DNA from: Sclerotiophoma versabilis
Lineage: Eukaryota > Ascomycota > Dothideomycetes > Pleosporales > Didymellaceae
DNA: 64,000 nucleotides
Reading direction: 5' to 3'
Assembly: GCA_012274445.1 (NCBI GenBank)
Contig: JAAROD010000081.1
Coordinates: 1,178,001 to 1,242,000 of the forward strand
A program made the translations under genes and the position numbers. Under the pieces are notes generated by a model. That model saw only the letters and a program-made list of their open reading frames with translations, searched no databases and was not told the DNA's origin. Positions 1 through 12,758 of this stretch are shown piece by piece. The number at the start of each line of letters is the position of its first letter. The first letter of the stretch is position 1.

Positions 1-1448
1 TCTTCTTCCATTTAGGACGGCGTTTTGGTATCATGGCCCATTCGTTTAGATTAATCTAGATCTCGCGTCGCCAAAGTAATTCACGGATAGTAACATAGTA
101 ACCCCACGATATATCCGAGAACATTGGAGCCTTGAATACCTCCCGGTTGACGTGCTGAAGCCATTATATGCTCAAACCCTTTGTAACTCTCTGGAATCCC
201 TGACTAGTATGAAGAGATGTTAACAAAATGAGCGAATCTGAAGGACTGTTATTGTGGTTCCCTCTAGAGACGTAGATTAGAAGTGCATAAGGATCAGATT
301 GAAATCTGAGACCTCGAAATATTTTGACTACTGCCCGGCCCTCTCAACATTGGAGAATCGTAGTGGAGCAACTGTATGACTCTCGTAACCGGATGCGCAG
401 AGTTCAATGTCAGATCCATCCATAGCATCTTGCATATTATCGATGTTGAGCTGTCAGCGATATCTAGACACTAGTGTGCACCTCAGTTTACACCGGTGAG
501 CACCTCCAAAATGACCGTGACGCAATCGATGCCGCATGTATCGAGGCACCCATAATATCTGTTCTCAATCCACTCAAGAACGTTTGGAGCGAGGATCCAC
601 GAAATGCGCGAAGCTCTGCATGTGGCTCAGCAAGTTTCAAGGACTTAAGGCCATCATGGCCACTCAAAGTTCCCAGCTCTGGTGATGAATATTATCATGT
701 CCTGCGGTATCTGATCGACTGTTAGGCCGAAGCATATCCAGTCCCACGACGCGGCTGATCAAGTCGCATAAATCATTCATAGCGCAGTGCAATGCTGCAT
801 TGAGACCTTCTCAACGCCAATATCCATATATGCGAGCTATCCATATGAGTACAGTGGCTTCACGTACAAAGACGCTCGTCATACGAGACACAGCCTTCGA
901 AGTTAAGTTGACCCAATGTAATTATGACATAGAGTCGCAGAAAGTAGCGTCTTTAACAAGTCATACGTGTGACAATAGTTTGCAATTTTATGCCAACCAG
1001 AACCAGAATTAAGGTCAAACAAATACATATAGCTGCTTCAGGCAATGACTCTTGCACTGACCTGTTTCATTTGACTGATCTTAAGATGCGCAGTGGATGT
1101 CTGAGTTGTGTGCATGAACAACATCGACTGAGCTTGATGGGACCGCAGCCAAGATAGAGATGTCGCAAAGAAGATCAATCAGCCTGGTTAAATAAGGAAT
1201 TCCCCATGCCAATGTCGAGCTGATCCAAAAATATGCTATCGAGGACCGCGAACTTGCATAGATAGGAGGTTGGTCACGTGTTCTCGCGTAGTCAAATCGT
1301 CATCGCGTGCACCTGCCTTGATCAACCGCAGCGCCATCCTCCGCTCACAGTTCAGGCTTTCATCACAAAAAAGCGCTCAGTCACTCTGTCATACTATCCT
1401 CTGACGCTCACTGCCGGGAGAATAGTGATGCTGTGGTAGCGATTTAAG
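1..1448. other. intergenic, no supported gene
   Basis: Only short frames of under 85 codons occur here, none with a recognisable domain, and they are broken by stops in every direction. The last 200 bases serve as the 5' flank of the CorA-type gene. I see no RNA gene or repeat. Confidence 0.5.
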
Positions 1449-3374
1449 ATGTTCGTTGCGCCACGTTTGTGTTGCGTTGCAGGATCCACTGCGACGCGTC
1501 TCTCGAAAGGCCCTTCTGGTATTGCTAAAGGGTTGACGACGTTCAGCCTTGCAAGCCGGAAGTCACTTCAAACATCTCAACCTTTCACACTTAACTACGC
1601 CTCTCTGTCACGGCCGTTATCTCAGAGGCAGAGAGGCAATGACCGGAGATCTATCAACAACACAAGCTCTAGATGCATCAGCATTGAGGCTCCACGTGGG
1701 CCAATAGCAGGGAGCGAACCCGGTATCAATATAAAAGATGAGGATGCATGGCCCCAATGGCGCCAAAAGGTGCAATCCCAGATCACCGCCGTGGACTTCT
1801 CCGCGGACAGAATTGAGAAGTATGAATTGACCAATGCAACGCTTGGAGATTTTCTTGCGAAACCTCGCGAAGACTGGGTCACTTGTCGATGGATAAATGG
1901 TAAGCCACTGTCCTTAGAATTTTATTTGGAATGGACGCTTACTCATTGTTCTCCCTTTACAGTCAACGGACTCAGCTGGGATGTGGTTCGATTGTTGGGC
2001 GAGAAGCATAAATTGCACAGTCTGGCCCTTGAGGATCTCTTACATACAAGAAATCGTACCAAAGCGGATTGGTACCCAGAGCATGTCTTTGGTGCGTTTA
2101 CGGTGCTGTATTTGTAGCTGAAAAGTGCTGACAGACAACTAGTTCTTTTGACTTTACAGCGACTCATTCGCAAGTCAGCAAACGATGCAGATGGGGAGAC
2201 CCCAACAACACCACGTCCGAGACACATCAGCACGAACAGCCCAGCATATCGGGAGAAGAATGTTCCTGCCGAGTACCGACAAGCCGTTAAGACATTGCAA
2301 GCATATCGCACTGACGTCGACCCAGAACGGACACGTTACATGGAAGAGCACTCCACGCTTAATCCTAAGGGCCTGATGGTCTCTGTGGAGCAAGTTTCTA
2401 TGTTTCTTCAGAGCAATAATACCTTAGTCTCGTTCTTCGAGCATTCTGCGGATGTGATCGAAGAGCCTATCTTAAAACGCCTGCAGTCGTCTGAGACTGT
2501 GCTACGGCAAAGCGGCGACGCCAGTATGGTTATGCATGCGATCATCGATGGCATCGTTGATCTCGCCATTCCAATTGCCACCGCCTACGAAGACAGTATC
2601 GCAGAGTTGGAGCTGGACGTATTGACAGACCCAAGTATCGCACATTCAAAAGCACTGTAAGTCCCCACAGACATGGTGTACTTCCCATTGTAATGCGACC
2701 GCTAACGTGTGCATAGATACATACTGACCTCCGAGCTCTCCCTCCTCCGCTCCCAGATCGCCCCGATCACGAGCCTCGTAAACGCTCTCCGCCAACACAA
2801 CTCGAATGCTCTCCTCCAAACAACTGGATCACAGAACAACCCCTCCTCTTCCCACATCGCAAATTCACCGCCTCCGTACGCGCCTAAAGATCCCTCAACA
2901 GCCTCCATCACCATCACGACACTGTCACATACGTACTTCAGCGACGTGGAAGACCACTGCATCACCGTGACTGAATCACTAGAACGCATGCGCCGCTCCG
3001 CAGACCGGATGATCTCGCTGATATTCAACACGATGGGCGCGTACCAAAACGAAAGCATGAAGCAGCTGACCTTCGTAACAATCCTGTTTCTACCCATGAC
3101 CTTCTTGGCGGGCTATTTCGGAATGAACTTCGAGGAGATGCCGGTTCTGAAGAACAGTGATGCGTATTTCTGGTGGCTTTGCATACCGGTTACGGGGACT
3201 ATGGTGCTACTTCTGATGTAAGTCGCTTGATTATCGGTCTCTACGGAGATATGCATGGATGAGCTGACAATGTGCAGGCGCCAACGAGTCTGGCGTGGAC
3301 TAACGCGGTTCTGGCGTCGGAGAGATGCTGCGAAATCTCGAAGGGCTAGGATTTTAAAGGAGCAGAGGTGGTGA
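1449..3374 (+). CDS. CorA-family magnesium transporter
   Basis: Five exons (1449-1899, 1963-2091, 2143-2656, 2717-3217, 3278-3374) give 563 aa. The C-terminal part has the CorA hallmark: a first membrane helix (TFVTILFLPMTFLAGYFGMN) ending in the GMN selectivity motif, then a second helix (FWWLCIPVTGTMVLLL) and a basic tail. The middle has the soluble CorA domain with a long helical region before the membrane. CorA proteins form pentamers that carry Mg2+ across a membrane. The first ~75 residues are rich in Arg, Ser and Thr with few acids, like a mitochondrial presequence, so an Mrs2-like inner-membrane location is possible; the related Alr/Mnr2 type of plasma membrane or vacuole is the alternative. 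For exon 3 the acceptor at 2142 rather than 2159 keeps the frame and restores the conserved stretch FVLLTLQRLIRKS. Confidence 0.88.
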
Positions 3375-3680
3375 GTCCGGGTTGGAATGGATGACTCGAT
3401 GCACCATAGCCCAATCGATATAAACCCCAAACACTGGTTTGCGTAGGAGACCATTTATCTAATTCATTTGTGCGCATCACTCCTCTGAGAATCAAAGGCA
3501 CAAAGTCAAACGCACAAAGTCAAAGCACAACGATCGAAGCCCATGAAGAAAAAGACTAACCCCCGTCTTGCAAAGGCAGCGACGGTGCAATACGAAGACT
3601 AGCGGCAAAAGAAAACAGTACATATCACGCCTTTGGCGAAGGGCGGGATTCAGGTGTGTGAGGAGAGCAAAAAGAAACTT

Positions 3681-3768
3681 GGTCACTACGAGGGTCGAAC
3701 TCGCGACCTTGGCGTATCAAGGATGTGAACTATTAGCACCACGCTCTAACCAACTGAGCTAAGCGACC
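3681..3768 (-). tRNA. tRNA-Ile (anticodon AAU) with 15-nt intron
   Basis: On the minus strand the 88-nt gene folds as a cloverleaf. The 7-bp acceptor stem pairs GGTCGCT with AGTGACC (one G-U). The D arm (TAGCTCAGTTGGTTAGAGC) and T arm (GGTTCGACC-like box B) are canonical. The anticodon stem TGGTG/CGCCA carries the loop CTAATAA, giving anticodon AAU (Ile, read as IAU). A 15-nt intron sits directly 3' of A37, the standard eukaryotic position. A T-rich run just past the 3' end on the minus strand fits Pol III termination. Confidence 0.92.
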
Positions 3769-4216
3769 ATTTTGCTGTTTTATGTTGTGGATGTAAGTAA
3801 GATAATACATAATTTAGAAAAAGCCCATGCCTGTGTGTGCATACCGCACTGTCAACAGAGTTGTTCCACCGATTCAAAAATGGGCAGCACCGAGATGATT
3901 GTCGTATCATCTGCAAATTTTTTCCACTCCAATTACAGGTTTTGACCGCTGCCGAGGGAGTTTGGAGAGTTCAGAGTGTCTTATTTGACATACGGGCAGG
4001 ATTGGGGCTACTGAAATATACCAATAGTTAGGATTTGGGTCTACGCGCAGCCTGTCGTCGTCCATTTACCATGGTAGTGCTGGACTGATCGCATCGACCG
4101 GGCCCACAGCTCGCGACGACAGCACCAGGAGCAATGTGATTTGACAGACCTAGTGAAACCGTGTACTGCATTGTAAGAGATGCGAAGCTGCGCTTCTGCT
4201 GTTGGCTCATACATGC
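3769..4216. other. intergenic spacer between tRNA and SDR gene 3' end
   Basis: It holds the upstream flank of the tRNA and the 3' flank of the minus-strand oxidoreductase. The short frames within it have no recognisable features. Confidence 0.5.
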
Positions 4217-5489
4217 TCATTTTCCCTTCCTCTGCTTCGCCTCGCCATTGTCTTCCTTCGCCGTACTCTTCGCTTCCTTCTTCTCCACTTTCTCATTCGT
4301 CTTTTTCTCGGCCGCCCTTCTCTTCGCGCCCTCCTTCTCCAGTATTTCAATCGTCTTCTCGCTGCTTCCCCAGAGCTTCTTCTGCAAGTCTTCGTCGTCG
4401 ATCTCGCTGCGCGAGTAGCCCACTTTCCTGCACTCCTTCAAGAAGTATCCGCCCTCGCCCCGGCCCCACTCTGCTTCCATCGCAGCGTACAGGAAGGTCT
4501 GTGCGCCTTGGTCGGCGCTCTTTAGGAGGAGCCACCATACGGGCCACATAATGAGGTATAGTGCAAGACCCCACAACGTGCCAAAGGTGAGGTGGCGCCG
4601 CATGCCGGGTGTGCGAGTCCAGCCTGGATCGACCATGATGACGCGCGCATTCATGGGCTTCTTGTCGGGGCGGACGTAGGCGTTGAGGTGCTTTTGGAAA
4701 GCCACGGCAAAGGTCATAAGTGCGAGCTTCGATGTGGCGTAGACGCTGCTAGCCTCGAACTCGGTCTGCCCGGCCTCGCCCTTTGATTTCTTTGAGCTTG
4801 GTTTTGTATCGAAGTCTGGCATCTTCCCGGCCATGTATGCGCTACATGTACCGAAGATGATGCGTACGTCTCGGTCTGGCGGCTGGGCGCGTAACGCGGG
4901 GCTGAGGATGCTGAGGAGGTGGAAGTTTGCCATGTAATTCAGTCCCCATGTAGATTCCAGGCCGTCTTCGGTGATAGCTGCCTTCCCGCCCATAGGTGTC
5001 ATTGTGTTCGCGCAGAGGATGATCGTGTCGAGACGGCGTGGAGGAGCGTTGTCAACCCATTTCGTTGCAAAGACTCGTATACTGTGCAGCGATGTAAGAT
5101 CGACATGCTCGGCGGTGATGAGTTCGTTGCCCGTCTGTTCTCGTAGATCTTCGATATAGTCGACGAGGAAGGGGTCGGAGAGGGGTTGCTGAACCAAAAG
5201 GATGATCTGAGCACCGCGTGATGCAAGACCTTTGACTACTTCAGCACCAATGCCAGCCGTGCCTCCCTGAAATCCATTAGTGTGTTTACCACAGAGAAAG
5301 CGACTGACTTACTGTGACCATGACCACCTTAGAATGCATATTCCGCTCTGATTGGTTGGTAGCGCCATTGAAGAACCATTTTAGCAGATAGAGCACTCCA
5401 ATAACGGAGGTTATCTTCACTATGGGCCAGCCATAGGGTATAGAGGCCAGGCCCTCTGTGAAGCCCTGGTGGAGAATTCCGATGGGCAT
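4217..5489 (-). CDS. short-chain dehydrogenase/reductase, membrane-anchored, Lys-rich tail
   Basis: Two exons (5489-5313, 5266-4217; 46-nt intron) encode 408 aa. Exon 1 has a hydrophobic segment (ITSVIGVLYLLKWFF) followed by the start of the Rossmann fold. The splice creates the nucleotide-binding motif TGGTAGIG. Further SDR marks are the LCAN segment (the NNAG position) and the catalytic YATSK (Y-x3-K). After the catalytic core a second hydrophobic stretch (LWGLALYLIMWPVWWLLL) is followed by a strongly charged Lys/Glu tail. This layout resembles fungal lipid-droplet/ER oxidoreductases of the Env9/YOR246C type. It should act as an NAD(P)-dependent oxidoreductase; the substrate cannot be read from the sequence. 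Confidence 0.85.
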
Positions 5490-5764
5490 GATGAATGGCT
5501 ACTTGTTAGCTTCGGAAGGGGTTCAATGTTCGGAACGATGTGCCACATCGCCAAGCAATCGCGTAGCGTCATTGCATGTGATCACGCGAGTCGAGTGCCT
5601 AAACCTTACTATACCATGACCATTTCCTCTACTCGTCGTTGAGTTCCCCGGCTTGCCATTCTGGAGAGACATGTCTTCACGTTTGCTGCCAAGACTGTTT
5701 GGACGGGAGGCACAACCCTCAGTCCCTTGAAGAAGAGGAACCTGCTGCTGCAACAATCACCGCC

Positions 5765-6472
5765 ATGCCACCCACAATGGTACCTCGCCATCAAGAAGAG
5801 CACGATGAAGACGATCCCCGCTATGACGATGCCGACGTCTCCACAGAACCGTTCACATCCCATGCTGCCTACGGTCGCGGCCTATGGAAGAAACCCATCG
5901 CCTTCATCCCCGCCGCGTCCAAAGCGAACCCCACATCCTCAAAAGCCGTGGACGGGCAATCGATAGCCCAAAAGTACCTCGCCATCATGTTTCCCAATGG
6001 GCAACCCACGCCCGAACGCGATGCATATCCACTTTGCGGTATTTGCGGCGAGCCAGTCAAAGAGTCAGACCAGCGCATACACTTCCTGAGCCCTGCGCAT
6101 CAGGCTGCTCTGCCGCGCGCGCCGATTCCGTCGGCAATAGATCGGACGAGGATGGGATTAAAATATATGCAGAACTACGGGTGGGATGTGGATGCCAGGG
6201 TGGGTTTGGGTGCGAAGGGCGAGGGGATGTTGTTTCCACTTGTGCCCAAAGAGAAGAGGGATAAGTTGGGGCTGGGGATTGATAAGAAGGCTGAGGAAAG
6301 GAGGAAAGGGCTTGCGAAAGGGAAGGGAGTTGCGAAGCCGGGCGAGATTAGTCTGGATGCGGGGAAGATACAGAAGCTAGCGAAGGTGGAGAAGAGGAAG
6401 CACGATAAGCTGCAGAGGATGTTCTATGGGAATGATGAGGTGGAGAAGTACCTTGGGGAGTTGGGGGCTTGA
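5765..6472 (+). CDS. G-patch domain protein with CCHH-like finger
   Basis: A single exon of 235 aa from the first in-frame ATG (5765); the frame is open upstream to 5639 but has no ATG there. The N-terminus is acidic. In the middle is a small putative zinc finger (CGICGEPVKESDQRIH, then FLSPAH). It is followed directly by a G-patch segment, MGLKYMQNYGWD then RVGLGAKGEGM, with the expected aromatic and glycine spacing. The C-terminus is basic and lysine-rich. G-patch proteins bind RNA or activate DEAH-box helicases; the finger plus G-patch order recalls GPANK1-type proteins. The specific partner is unknown. An overlapping frame from 5671 (MSSRLLPRLFG...) stops after 19 codons, so a slightly different 5' structure cannot be excluded. 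Confidence 0.8.
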   Translation: MPPTMVPRHQEEHDEDDPRYDDADVSTEPFTSHAAYGRGLWKKPIAFIPAASKANPTSSKAVDGQSIAQKYLAIMFPNGQPTPERDAYPLCGICGEPVKESDQRIHFLSPAHQAALPRAPIPSAIDRTRMGLKYMQNYGWDVDARVGLGAKGEGMLFPLVPKEKRDKLGLGIDKKAEERRKGLAKGKGVAKPGEISLDAGKIQKLAKVEKRKHDKLQRMFYGNDEVEKYLGELGA

Positions 6473-7524
6473 TTGGGTTACTGGTCAGCAGCGTAAGATA
6501 TGACTGGGAGATGAGCACAGCACAGGCGTTGGGTTTGTTTTGACACGGTACTCGTTCCATTCCTCCATATAACATAGAATCGCACTGTTTCTAGGATCAA
6601 ATTTCTTAAGGTATCCAAATCGATGGGAGGTACCCAATGCTGAGTTACAGGCCATCTGTATTTCAGCAAAACTTAAAAGATTACAACCATGTTGACTTAC
6701 TGGTTCGTCAACTTAGCAAAACACTTCTTCGTATAGCTTTGTTCATACAGTCGGTCATCCCAGTGCTTTTTGTTCTCCATGTTGGCACCTGATCCCATGT
6801 TCCTAAGTCTGACCTTCATGTTCTGTGCTAAAATGATCTTCTGCGCATTCATAAAGAAGGGGTTGAGAACAAAGAGCCGTTCGTACCGAGAATACGCTGA
6901 ACTAGCGTATCTGCGTAAGAACGACTAGAACTACCCGGTGGTGTACACGTCCAGAAAGTCATCGCGGAACATAGTAGTTTGCTCTAAAAGATCCAATGGT
7001 TGCATGAATGGTGACATAACACCCTATTGGTAGTGTTCCGTCCTAGGTGTTCAGTGTCGTATCGAGTGCGTGTCTAGGCCATTCCCCCCATACAGTCAAA
7101 ACTCACATGAATGCTGTCCCTTTCCAAGTTCCATTACACTTGACCTCGTCATTACTTCATCTTCCGCAAGAATACTTCGCGCATCAAAAGATTATATATT
7201 ATTGATAAGCTATCGTCGTATGCCTTCATTCAACGCTCAACCACCTGATCGCATCCACCACAAATCCACAAAGATCATGAATCCACCAAACGTCAAACGT
7301 GCTAAACATTACAGCCGGAGCCATCGATATCCCCAAACCCTCCAAAATTCAAACAGGTATAATGCAATTGCTCCCATGAGCCTCCAAAAGAATGACAACG
7401 TAGCGTCGTGAAGAACGTTTGAATCCGGAGCGCCGCCCGCTAAAGATGCCGAAGCTGCCTGACTCGTGCCACGGCCATGTATTCCGCGCGCGCAGAAGTT
7501 GCCTTGCGCAATAGATAGCCGCTA
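6473..7524. other. intergenic, 1.05 kb
   Basis: It lies between the G-patch gene and the 3' end of the GPI-protein gene. There is only one frame over 100 codons (7070-7411), without ATG start, domain or composition signal. I see no RNA gene or repeat. Confidence 0.5.
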
Positions 7525-8112
7525 TCACAGAGCCAGCATGGCGAGGAAGCCAGCGACGCCAGCCAGACCGGCACCGACAGCAGCCTTCGCGTGCGATGCA
7601 GCACCAGTGGACTCAGGAAGAGGAGCACCAGTTGCGGTGTGTGTGCCATTGGCAGACAGGGTAGCAGAGTGGACGGCAGAGATGGAGGTGCTGTTCGTGC
7701 CGGTGGGCATCGCGCTGACGGAGCTGGCTAAGCTGGCCGAGCTGGCAGTCGAGCTGACGACAGGCGTGGTCGTAGCTTCAGCGGCGACAGGGTACAGCAT
7801 AGGCAGAATGCTCTTGACGTCGGCAGGCATGGAAGCGTACCACCCTGGAGTACTGCCGGCGGCGAGAGAAGAGCTCATTTCGGCCGCGAAGGCCGACTGC
7901 GAGGCAATGGCGTAGCTGCGCACATCGGCTGGCAGCGCAGTTGCGAGGACCATGAGAACCGATTGCGATTGCTCAGGACTACAGCATCGTTGTTAGTCGC
8001 ATGTCTACTTTCCGTGGTGGTTGTGTAGTAGCGTGCAGCCATACCTAACAGCAGTCTGGGCACCCGCGCCCACAGCCACAGCGGCCAAACCAGCAAGGAA
8101 CGTGAGCTGCAT
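7525..8112 (-). CDS. small secreted GPI-anchored protein, Ala/Ser/Thr-rich
   Basis: Two exons (8112-8045, 7978-7525; 66-nt intron) encode 173 aa. The N-terminus is a clear signal peptide (MQLTFLAGLAAVAVGAGAQT). The short conserved-looking core contains DVKSILP-type motifs. It is followed by a Ser/Thr/Ala-rich stretch with Asn-Ser/Thr sites (GTNSTS, SANGTHT) suited to heavy glycosylation. The C-terminus is small residues, then a hydrophobic end (AGLAGVAGFLAMLAL), the usual GPI-attachment signal. It is therefore predicted to sit on the outer plasma membrane or in the cell wall. I recognise no enzymatic domain. The splice choice is supported because it joins the signal peptide in frame to the long downstream frame. 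Confidence 0.8.
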
Positions 8113-9618
8113 CTCGTATAACGATCTCCAACTCTTGTAAACACTTAAATGAATGTGGAGAACCCTCTCAAACTTCCACGCGTTCGGTGGAGACGGACAG
8201 GTCTTGCGCAAGGAGCGACAACAGAGCAGCAAACAACGAGCGACAGGATTGAGATGAAAAGGGAGGCTCTTTGGGGATCCCCCGGGCTGTATATGAAACG
8301 GGCTCGCGGCACAACATGTTCACGATACCTGCCTGGGGCGGCTAACGAAGCACTGCAGGCTAACCACCAAGGGTCCAAGAGCGTCTGCTTGCTGTGATTT
8401 AAAATTGCGACGAGAAGACGCTCAAATGACAAGGCTGGGCCAGAAATGAATCCCACACAAGCGAAATGCGTTTTCGGTGATTCGCTGCACAATGGATTGT
8501 ATTTTCGTGGAGCTAACGCGCTCAGGGGTTGTGGAACATACGATGCGGTGCAGCGCTGCTTTGCATCTCAACAACAGCTTTCGCTGCTCTGTGATACTTC
8601 AGGGTCCTCGACTGCTTCATCGTGCAGCGCTACAGGTCATCCCGCGTCTTGAATCCTCCGGCCGCATGCCATTAAGCTCGAGTCATGTTCATTTAACAGC
8701 AGCGCGGAGATGCTAGACTAGTGCACCAATCAGCGATGCTCAGGTACTCTTAGTGAGGGTCTTTCATTTCCACTTTTTAAGCTCACACGGACCGGGAGGA
8801 CGGTTTCCAGGGCAGCCTCGCTGCAAGACCGGGCCAGGTACATGATCAGCAGCTTCGTTGTGAGTTGCGAATGTTTGCGCTGTAAGTGGTTGTGGACGGC
8901 TCTGGCTGTCGTGATGAATTGAGAAACCATGCGTTAGTGGACAGTTTCTTAGGTCCACCAAAGCTATCAGTCAGTATTTTGTAGGAAGCGACTGGCAAGT
9001 GACAGCGCCTATCACAATTTGGATTTCGGTAATCGCCAGCCGAGGACGATGCCGCCTAGGTGCCAACATCGTGACTTTTCTGCTACCCCTTCGGCAAATG
9101 GACGTCATGAAGCCTGCTCACTTAGCCATACCATAAAATGCCCAGAAATCCAAGCCCTCGACGTCGAATCGAATTAGCCGCAACTGCCGTTATTGCCGCC
9201 GTTGCCGTCTTCAATTAAGGAGTTGGAACTCTTACTGTGCATACAATGTAGTGCAACCGTTCTGTCTCGTTGACATTGATTCTTTTATCTACATAATCTA
9301 TCGTAACAACTATCCATGCTATGTACATCTAGCATTATCATTAAACGTGAGTCCGTCCAGATCGTAGGGTCTCCTCCCAGTGCAGCCATGACAGATGGCC
9401 GTAGTCGTGAAGACGTGATCGTGACGCTCATTGAAGGCGAAGGTATCATCTCTAAGTGGGCATAAAGTCGTCAATGTAATAGTTGCGATGCCGGTAATGT
9501 TGAAAGGAAAATCGTAAAGCAAACACCTGGTCCACATCCCATAATGTGGTTTCCTCCATCTTGTGCGACCTGTGCGTTGGGATCAGTGGTTAACGACTGG
9601 TGTAGAGTGAGCGAGCCT
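8113..9618. other. intergenic, 1.5 kb
   Basis: It holds the 5' flank of the GPI-protein gene and the 3' flank of the flavin oxidase gene. Short frames on both strands show no domain, signal peptide or conserved motif that I recognise. Confidence 0.5.
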
Positions 9619-11224
9619 TTAGAAGTAAGACTCAACAACATCCTGTCCGCCTCGGACAGCCCACTCCACGATTTCCATGCCGTTGAGTCCGCTGGCCCAG
9701 TAGCTCTTCTTGTGGCCTTGAAGGCGGTTGAACTTGTCGTATGCTCCATCCCTAAGAGGTTGGCCATCAAAATGAGGGAAGTAGTCCCATTTCCTGAATG
9801 CCTTGACATCACTGTCAGTCAAAGGCTCTGGTGGTTCGGTAGCATTACGAGGGTCCTTATTGATTTCAGACAAGCTCTCGATCAGAAGTCGACGTGCGGC
9901 TGACTCTGTTTGGTACTCGTATGGACCCCAAGACCAAGCCACGGAAACATTTGATTGCTCATCGAGACGCAAGACCGCAACGGGCTCACCATCGTTAGGC
10001 GGAGGAAGTGCCGGTGATGTAGTGTTCGCAACGTAGGACACGCCGAAAGGAAGCTGAAATTCGACTGCTGATGAGTAGTACTGGATTGTCGAAACGTTCG
10101 CGAATACGTTGTACTCTTCCTCTGTCATGTCCAGCCCTGCTCTTTCTAGGTTCTCAATGTTTGGTGGGAAGGCGAAGATGATCGAGCTGCATTCTTGCTT
10201 GCGCCATTTGTAAAAGGTGCCGCACGGTTCGGTGTACTTGATTACTGGATTCTTTCCAGATCGATCGATGCACCGAATCTCGGTGGAGGTTTTGATGGGA
10301 GTGTTGCAAAGCTGTGACGCAGAGTACTGCACGAACATCTTGTGGAAGTCCATGTAGTACACTTCGTGTAGTCCAATGAACGCGGTCAAGATATCCGGGG
10401 TAAAGTATTGCAAGATGTAGAGCTGTAGTCACGCGTCAGTCTATGCATGCAACATCCCTGCAAATTGTATACAAAGGGGATCGTGACATACCGCTGGGAC
10501 TATGTTAATGTCACCGTATCCATACAATGCCACAGGATTTACAAGTAGGATTGGCAGGGCTGTGAAGTTGTTTTGGCGAAACCATTGCGATCCAGAGACC
10601 GTGAACTCGTCTGGTGTGCCGTTCTGCAGCTTGTTAGCTGACCGTTGTCTTACCATCATTTGCGCAAAGCGCATGTCATACCTTGTATCCCGCAACACTG
10701 TAGGGTCGGAATCGTTGATTCCACACCGTCACATAACGCGGAATTTCGGCAGACAATGATGCCAGGAACTGCGGGATCAACGCCGGGTTCGCTTCTATTG
10801 CGCCATCTGTGTAGTTGTAGCGAAACATCTCACGCGCGCCTGCCAGCGCGAATGGTTCGGACGTAACATTTGTCGTGTTGAGGATCTTGAGAGTTTCGGT
10901 GTAGGTTGCATTTGAGAAGAAGGCGGCGCCAAGCGGGTGGAAGATGCCTCTGAGTGGTGTGATCAGCCGCGGTTGGGCGCTTCCAATGCTGTGGAACACT
11001 TACTGCTTGTCATACCATGCCTGACATTTACCACCAACTTCTTCCTGTTTATCAAAAATCATGGCTTTGATACCTTTCTCTTTCAGCTTGCCTGCTGCAG
11101 ACAGGCCTGACGGGCCTGCACCAATGATACAAACCGGAGGCTTTTCATGACGAGGTTGGGGCAAAGCTGCTACTGTAAGTGAAAGAAGTGGTAGAAGCAG
11201 CGCCCACGTTGTTGTGCCTTTCAT
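9619..11224 (-). CDS. secreted FAD-dependent amine-oxidase-like flavoprotein
   Basis: Four exons (11224-11004, 10949-10682, 10623-10492, 10422-9619) give 474 aa. The protein starts with a signal peptide (WALLLPLLSLTVAALP). It is followed by the FAD-binding Rossmann motif CIIGAGPSGLSAAGKL and the downstream acidic/basic end of the dinucleotide fold (IFDKQEEVGGKC). The C-terminal half ends in a second FAD-contact region (YWASGLNGMEIVEWAVRGG), as in amine oxidases and cyclopiazonate-dehydrogenase-like enzymes. Many N-x-S/T sites support secretion. It should oxidise a small substrate outside the cell or in the secretory path, but the substrate is not deducible. It stands alone rather than in a visible biosynthetic cluster. 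Confidence 0.85.
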
Positions 11225-12758
11225 GATGCGAAGTTGTCAATTGAGAGCAGAAGGAAAATGGCAGAGTACCTGCAGCTTATAGTAGTAGTACTAAAACCTT
11301 ACGAGTCCTCCTTCTGGACGGTGAGGCCTTCGGCTGCACGGTGCGTTGGCAGCTGCTTGGATTAGCAAGGTCGGGTTGCCGCCTCAACACGCCAGGTCGT
11401 TTGAAGCCTTAAAGGAAGCGCGGAATCCGACCGATGAGGTAAAGCCGAGCGAGTTACGGTCGTGCGTCGAAGCTTTGTGCTTCTGGTATGACGTTTGAGA
11501 CCAGGTACGAGGTCGATGGCGGTCTACCCTAGAATGCTCCTGGTAGTCTGGGAAACGGTTGCAATAGCGATCGCCGAATTCCTTCGAACTATAACCCCGC
11601 AACGCATCTAAAGCAAGGGCAGCCGCACATGGCATTGTAGTTGACAAGCTGTCTAATAGGGTGCACGATCCGATGCTGTTAGGATCTGTCTGCAGATGTC
11701 ATGCTGCGTTTGCATTGCAGCTTGCATTGCATAGCGCACGCCCAGTCAGTTGGTGCCGACAGCATCAGCCTTACAAGCCCCACGCCACGATCGTGTTTGA
11801 GCTCTCCACACTCATGCCAAATGGGTGGTCCCTGACTCTTCAAAAGTTGCGCACCCCTACAGAATCACAGAGAAAAACGGATTTCGAATTCCAAGCCGTT
11901 GTGAGTGTCGTTTGACAACGCGCCGTACCAGGATACCAGGAGCAGCCTTGCAAACGCGACTCGATCTGCGGATTCCTGATTTTACCTGGCGTCATGCTGA
12001 GCTGAAGTACTGTCTGCGCTGGCCATCCAGCGAGCCTGACAACTCATCTGCTCGGCGAAGTGGCAACATAATTGGCAAGCCCTGCGACAAGGAACCATAT
12101 GGCGACAAGACTGTGCAGTTTGAAACAACGAGGTTGGTGAATCGCAAAAAGGGAATGACATCAGAAGCGCACAGACAGCATAGATGACGACGGGAAGCAT
12201 GGACGGAAAGAGCAACCAAGAAGGACGAAATGACCTACCTCGAAAGACGTGACAATGCGACAGGAGATGATATCAATGCCGTGGTGGATGTTATCTTTAT
12301 CGAAGGCTATGAAAGGAGCGGAGGCAGCAGCGTGTCATGATCGTCGTGGTGTCAAAGGAACGGCCGGTGGGTGGGTGTTCGAGTGCGCCTTGCTCCCCAG
12401 CCATTATGACGCAAATTTTGTACTGGGGACAGCCGGATCCCAGACACTCACCTTGACCTTGCTCTGGAGCAAAGCATCGCAAAGAATGCACGAACGAGGC
12501 AATAACTTACATTGAGGCTATCGACTCGACTGCCCTGACCGGTAGTAGGAGCAGACAATAGCACGCGCAGCCATTGCATCAGTAAGGAAAATCGCTAAAT
12601 GAAGAGAACAATCACCGTGGTATTCCCAGTGCGAATCATTAATAAAGAGTAGATACGGACCGACAGGACAAGGAGAGGAGCGACCTAGGGAACTCTACTA
12701 TGCACAAGACTGAACGTAAATATCTTTTGGGGGAGGAAAAGATGAGAGGTACTGGTAA
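11225..12758. other. intergenic, 1.5 kb
   Basis: It is the upstream flank of the oxidase gene and the 3' flank of the rhodopsin-type gene. Frames are short and without recognisable content; no RNA gene or repeat array is visible. Confidence 0.5.

Noticed and set aside
1..1448. Possible ankyrin-like relic near 474-830
   Set aside because: Only vague LIDC/ALHCA-like text in different frames on opposite strands; too weak to call.
2092..2159. Acceptor TTTACAG at 2159 for CorA exon 3
   Set aside because: It looks stronger as a splice signal but breaks the frame; the TAG at 2142 keeps frame and restores conserved residues.
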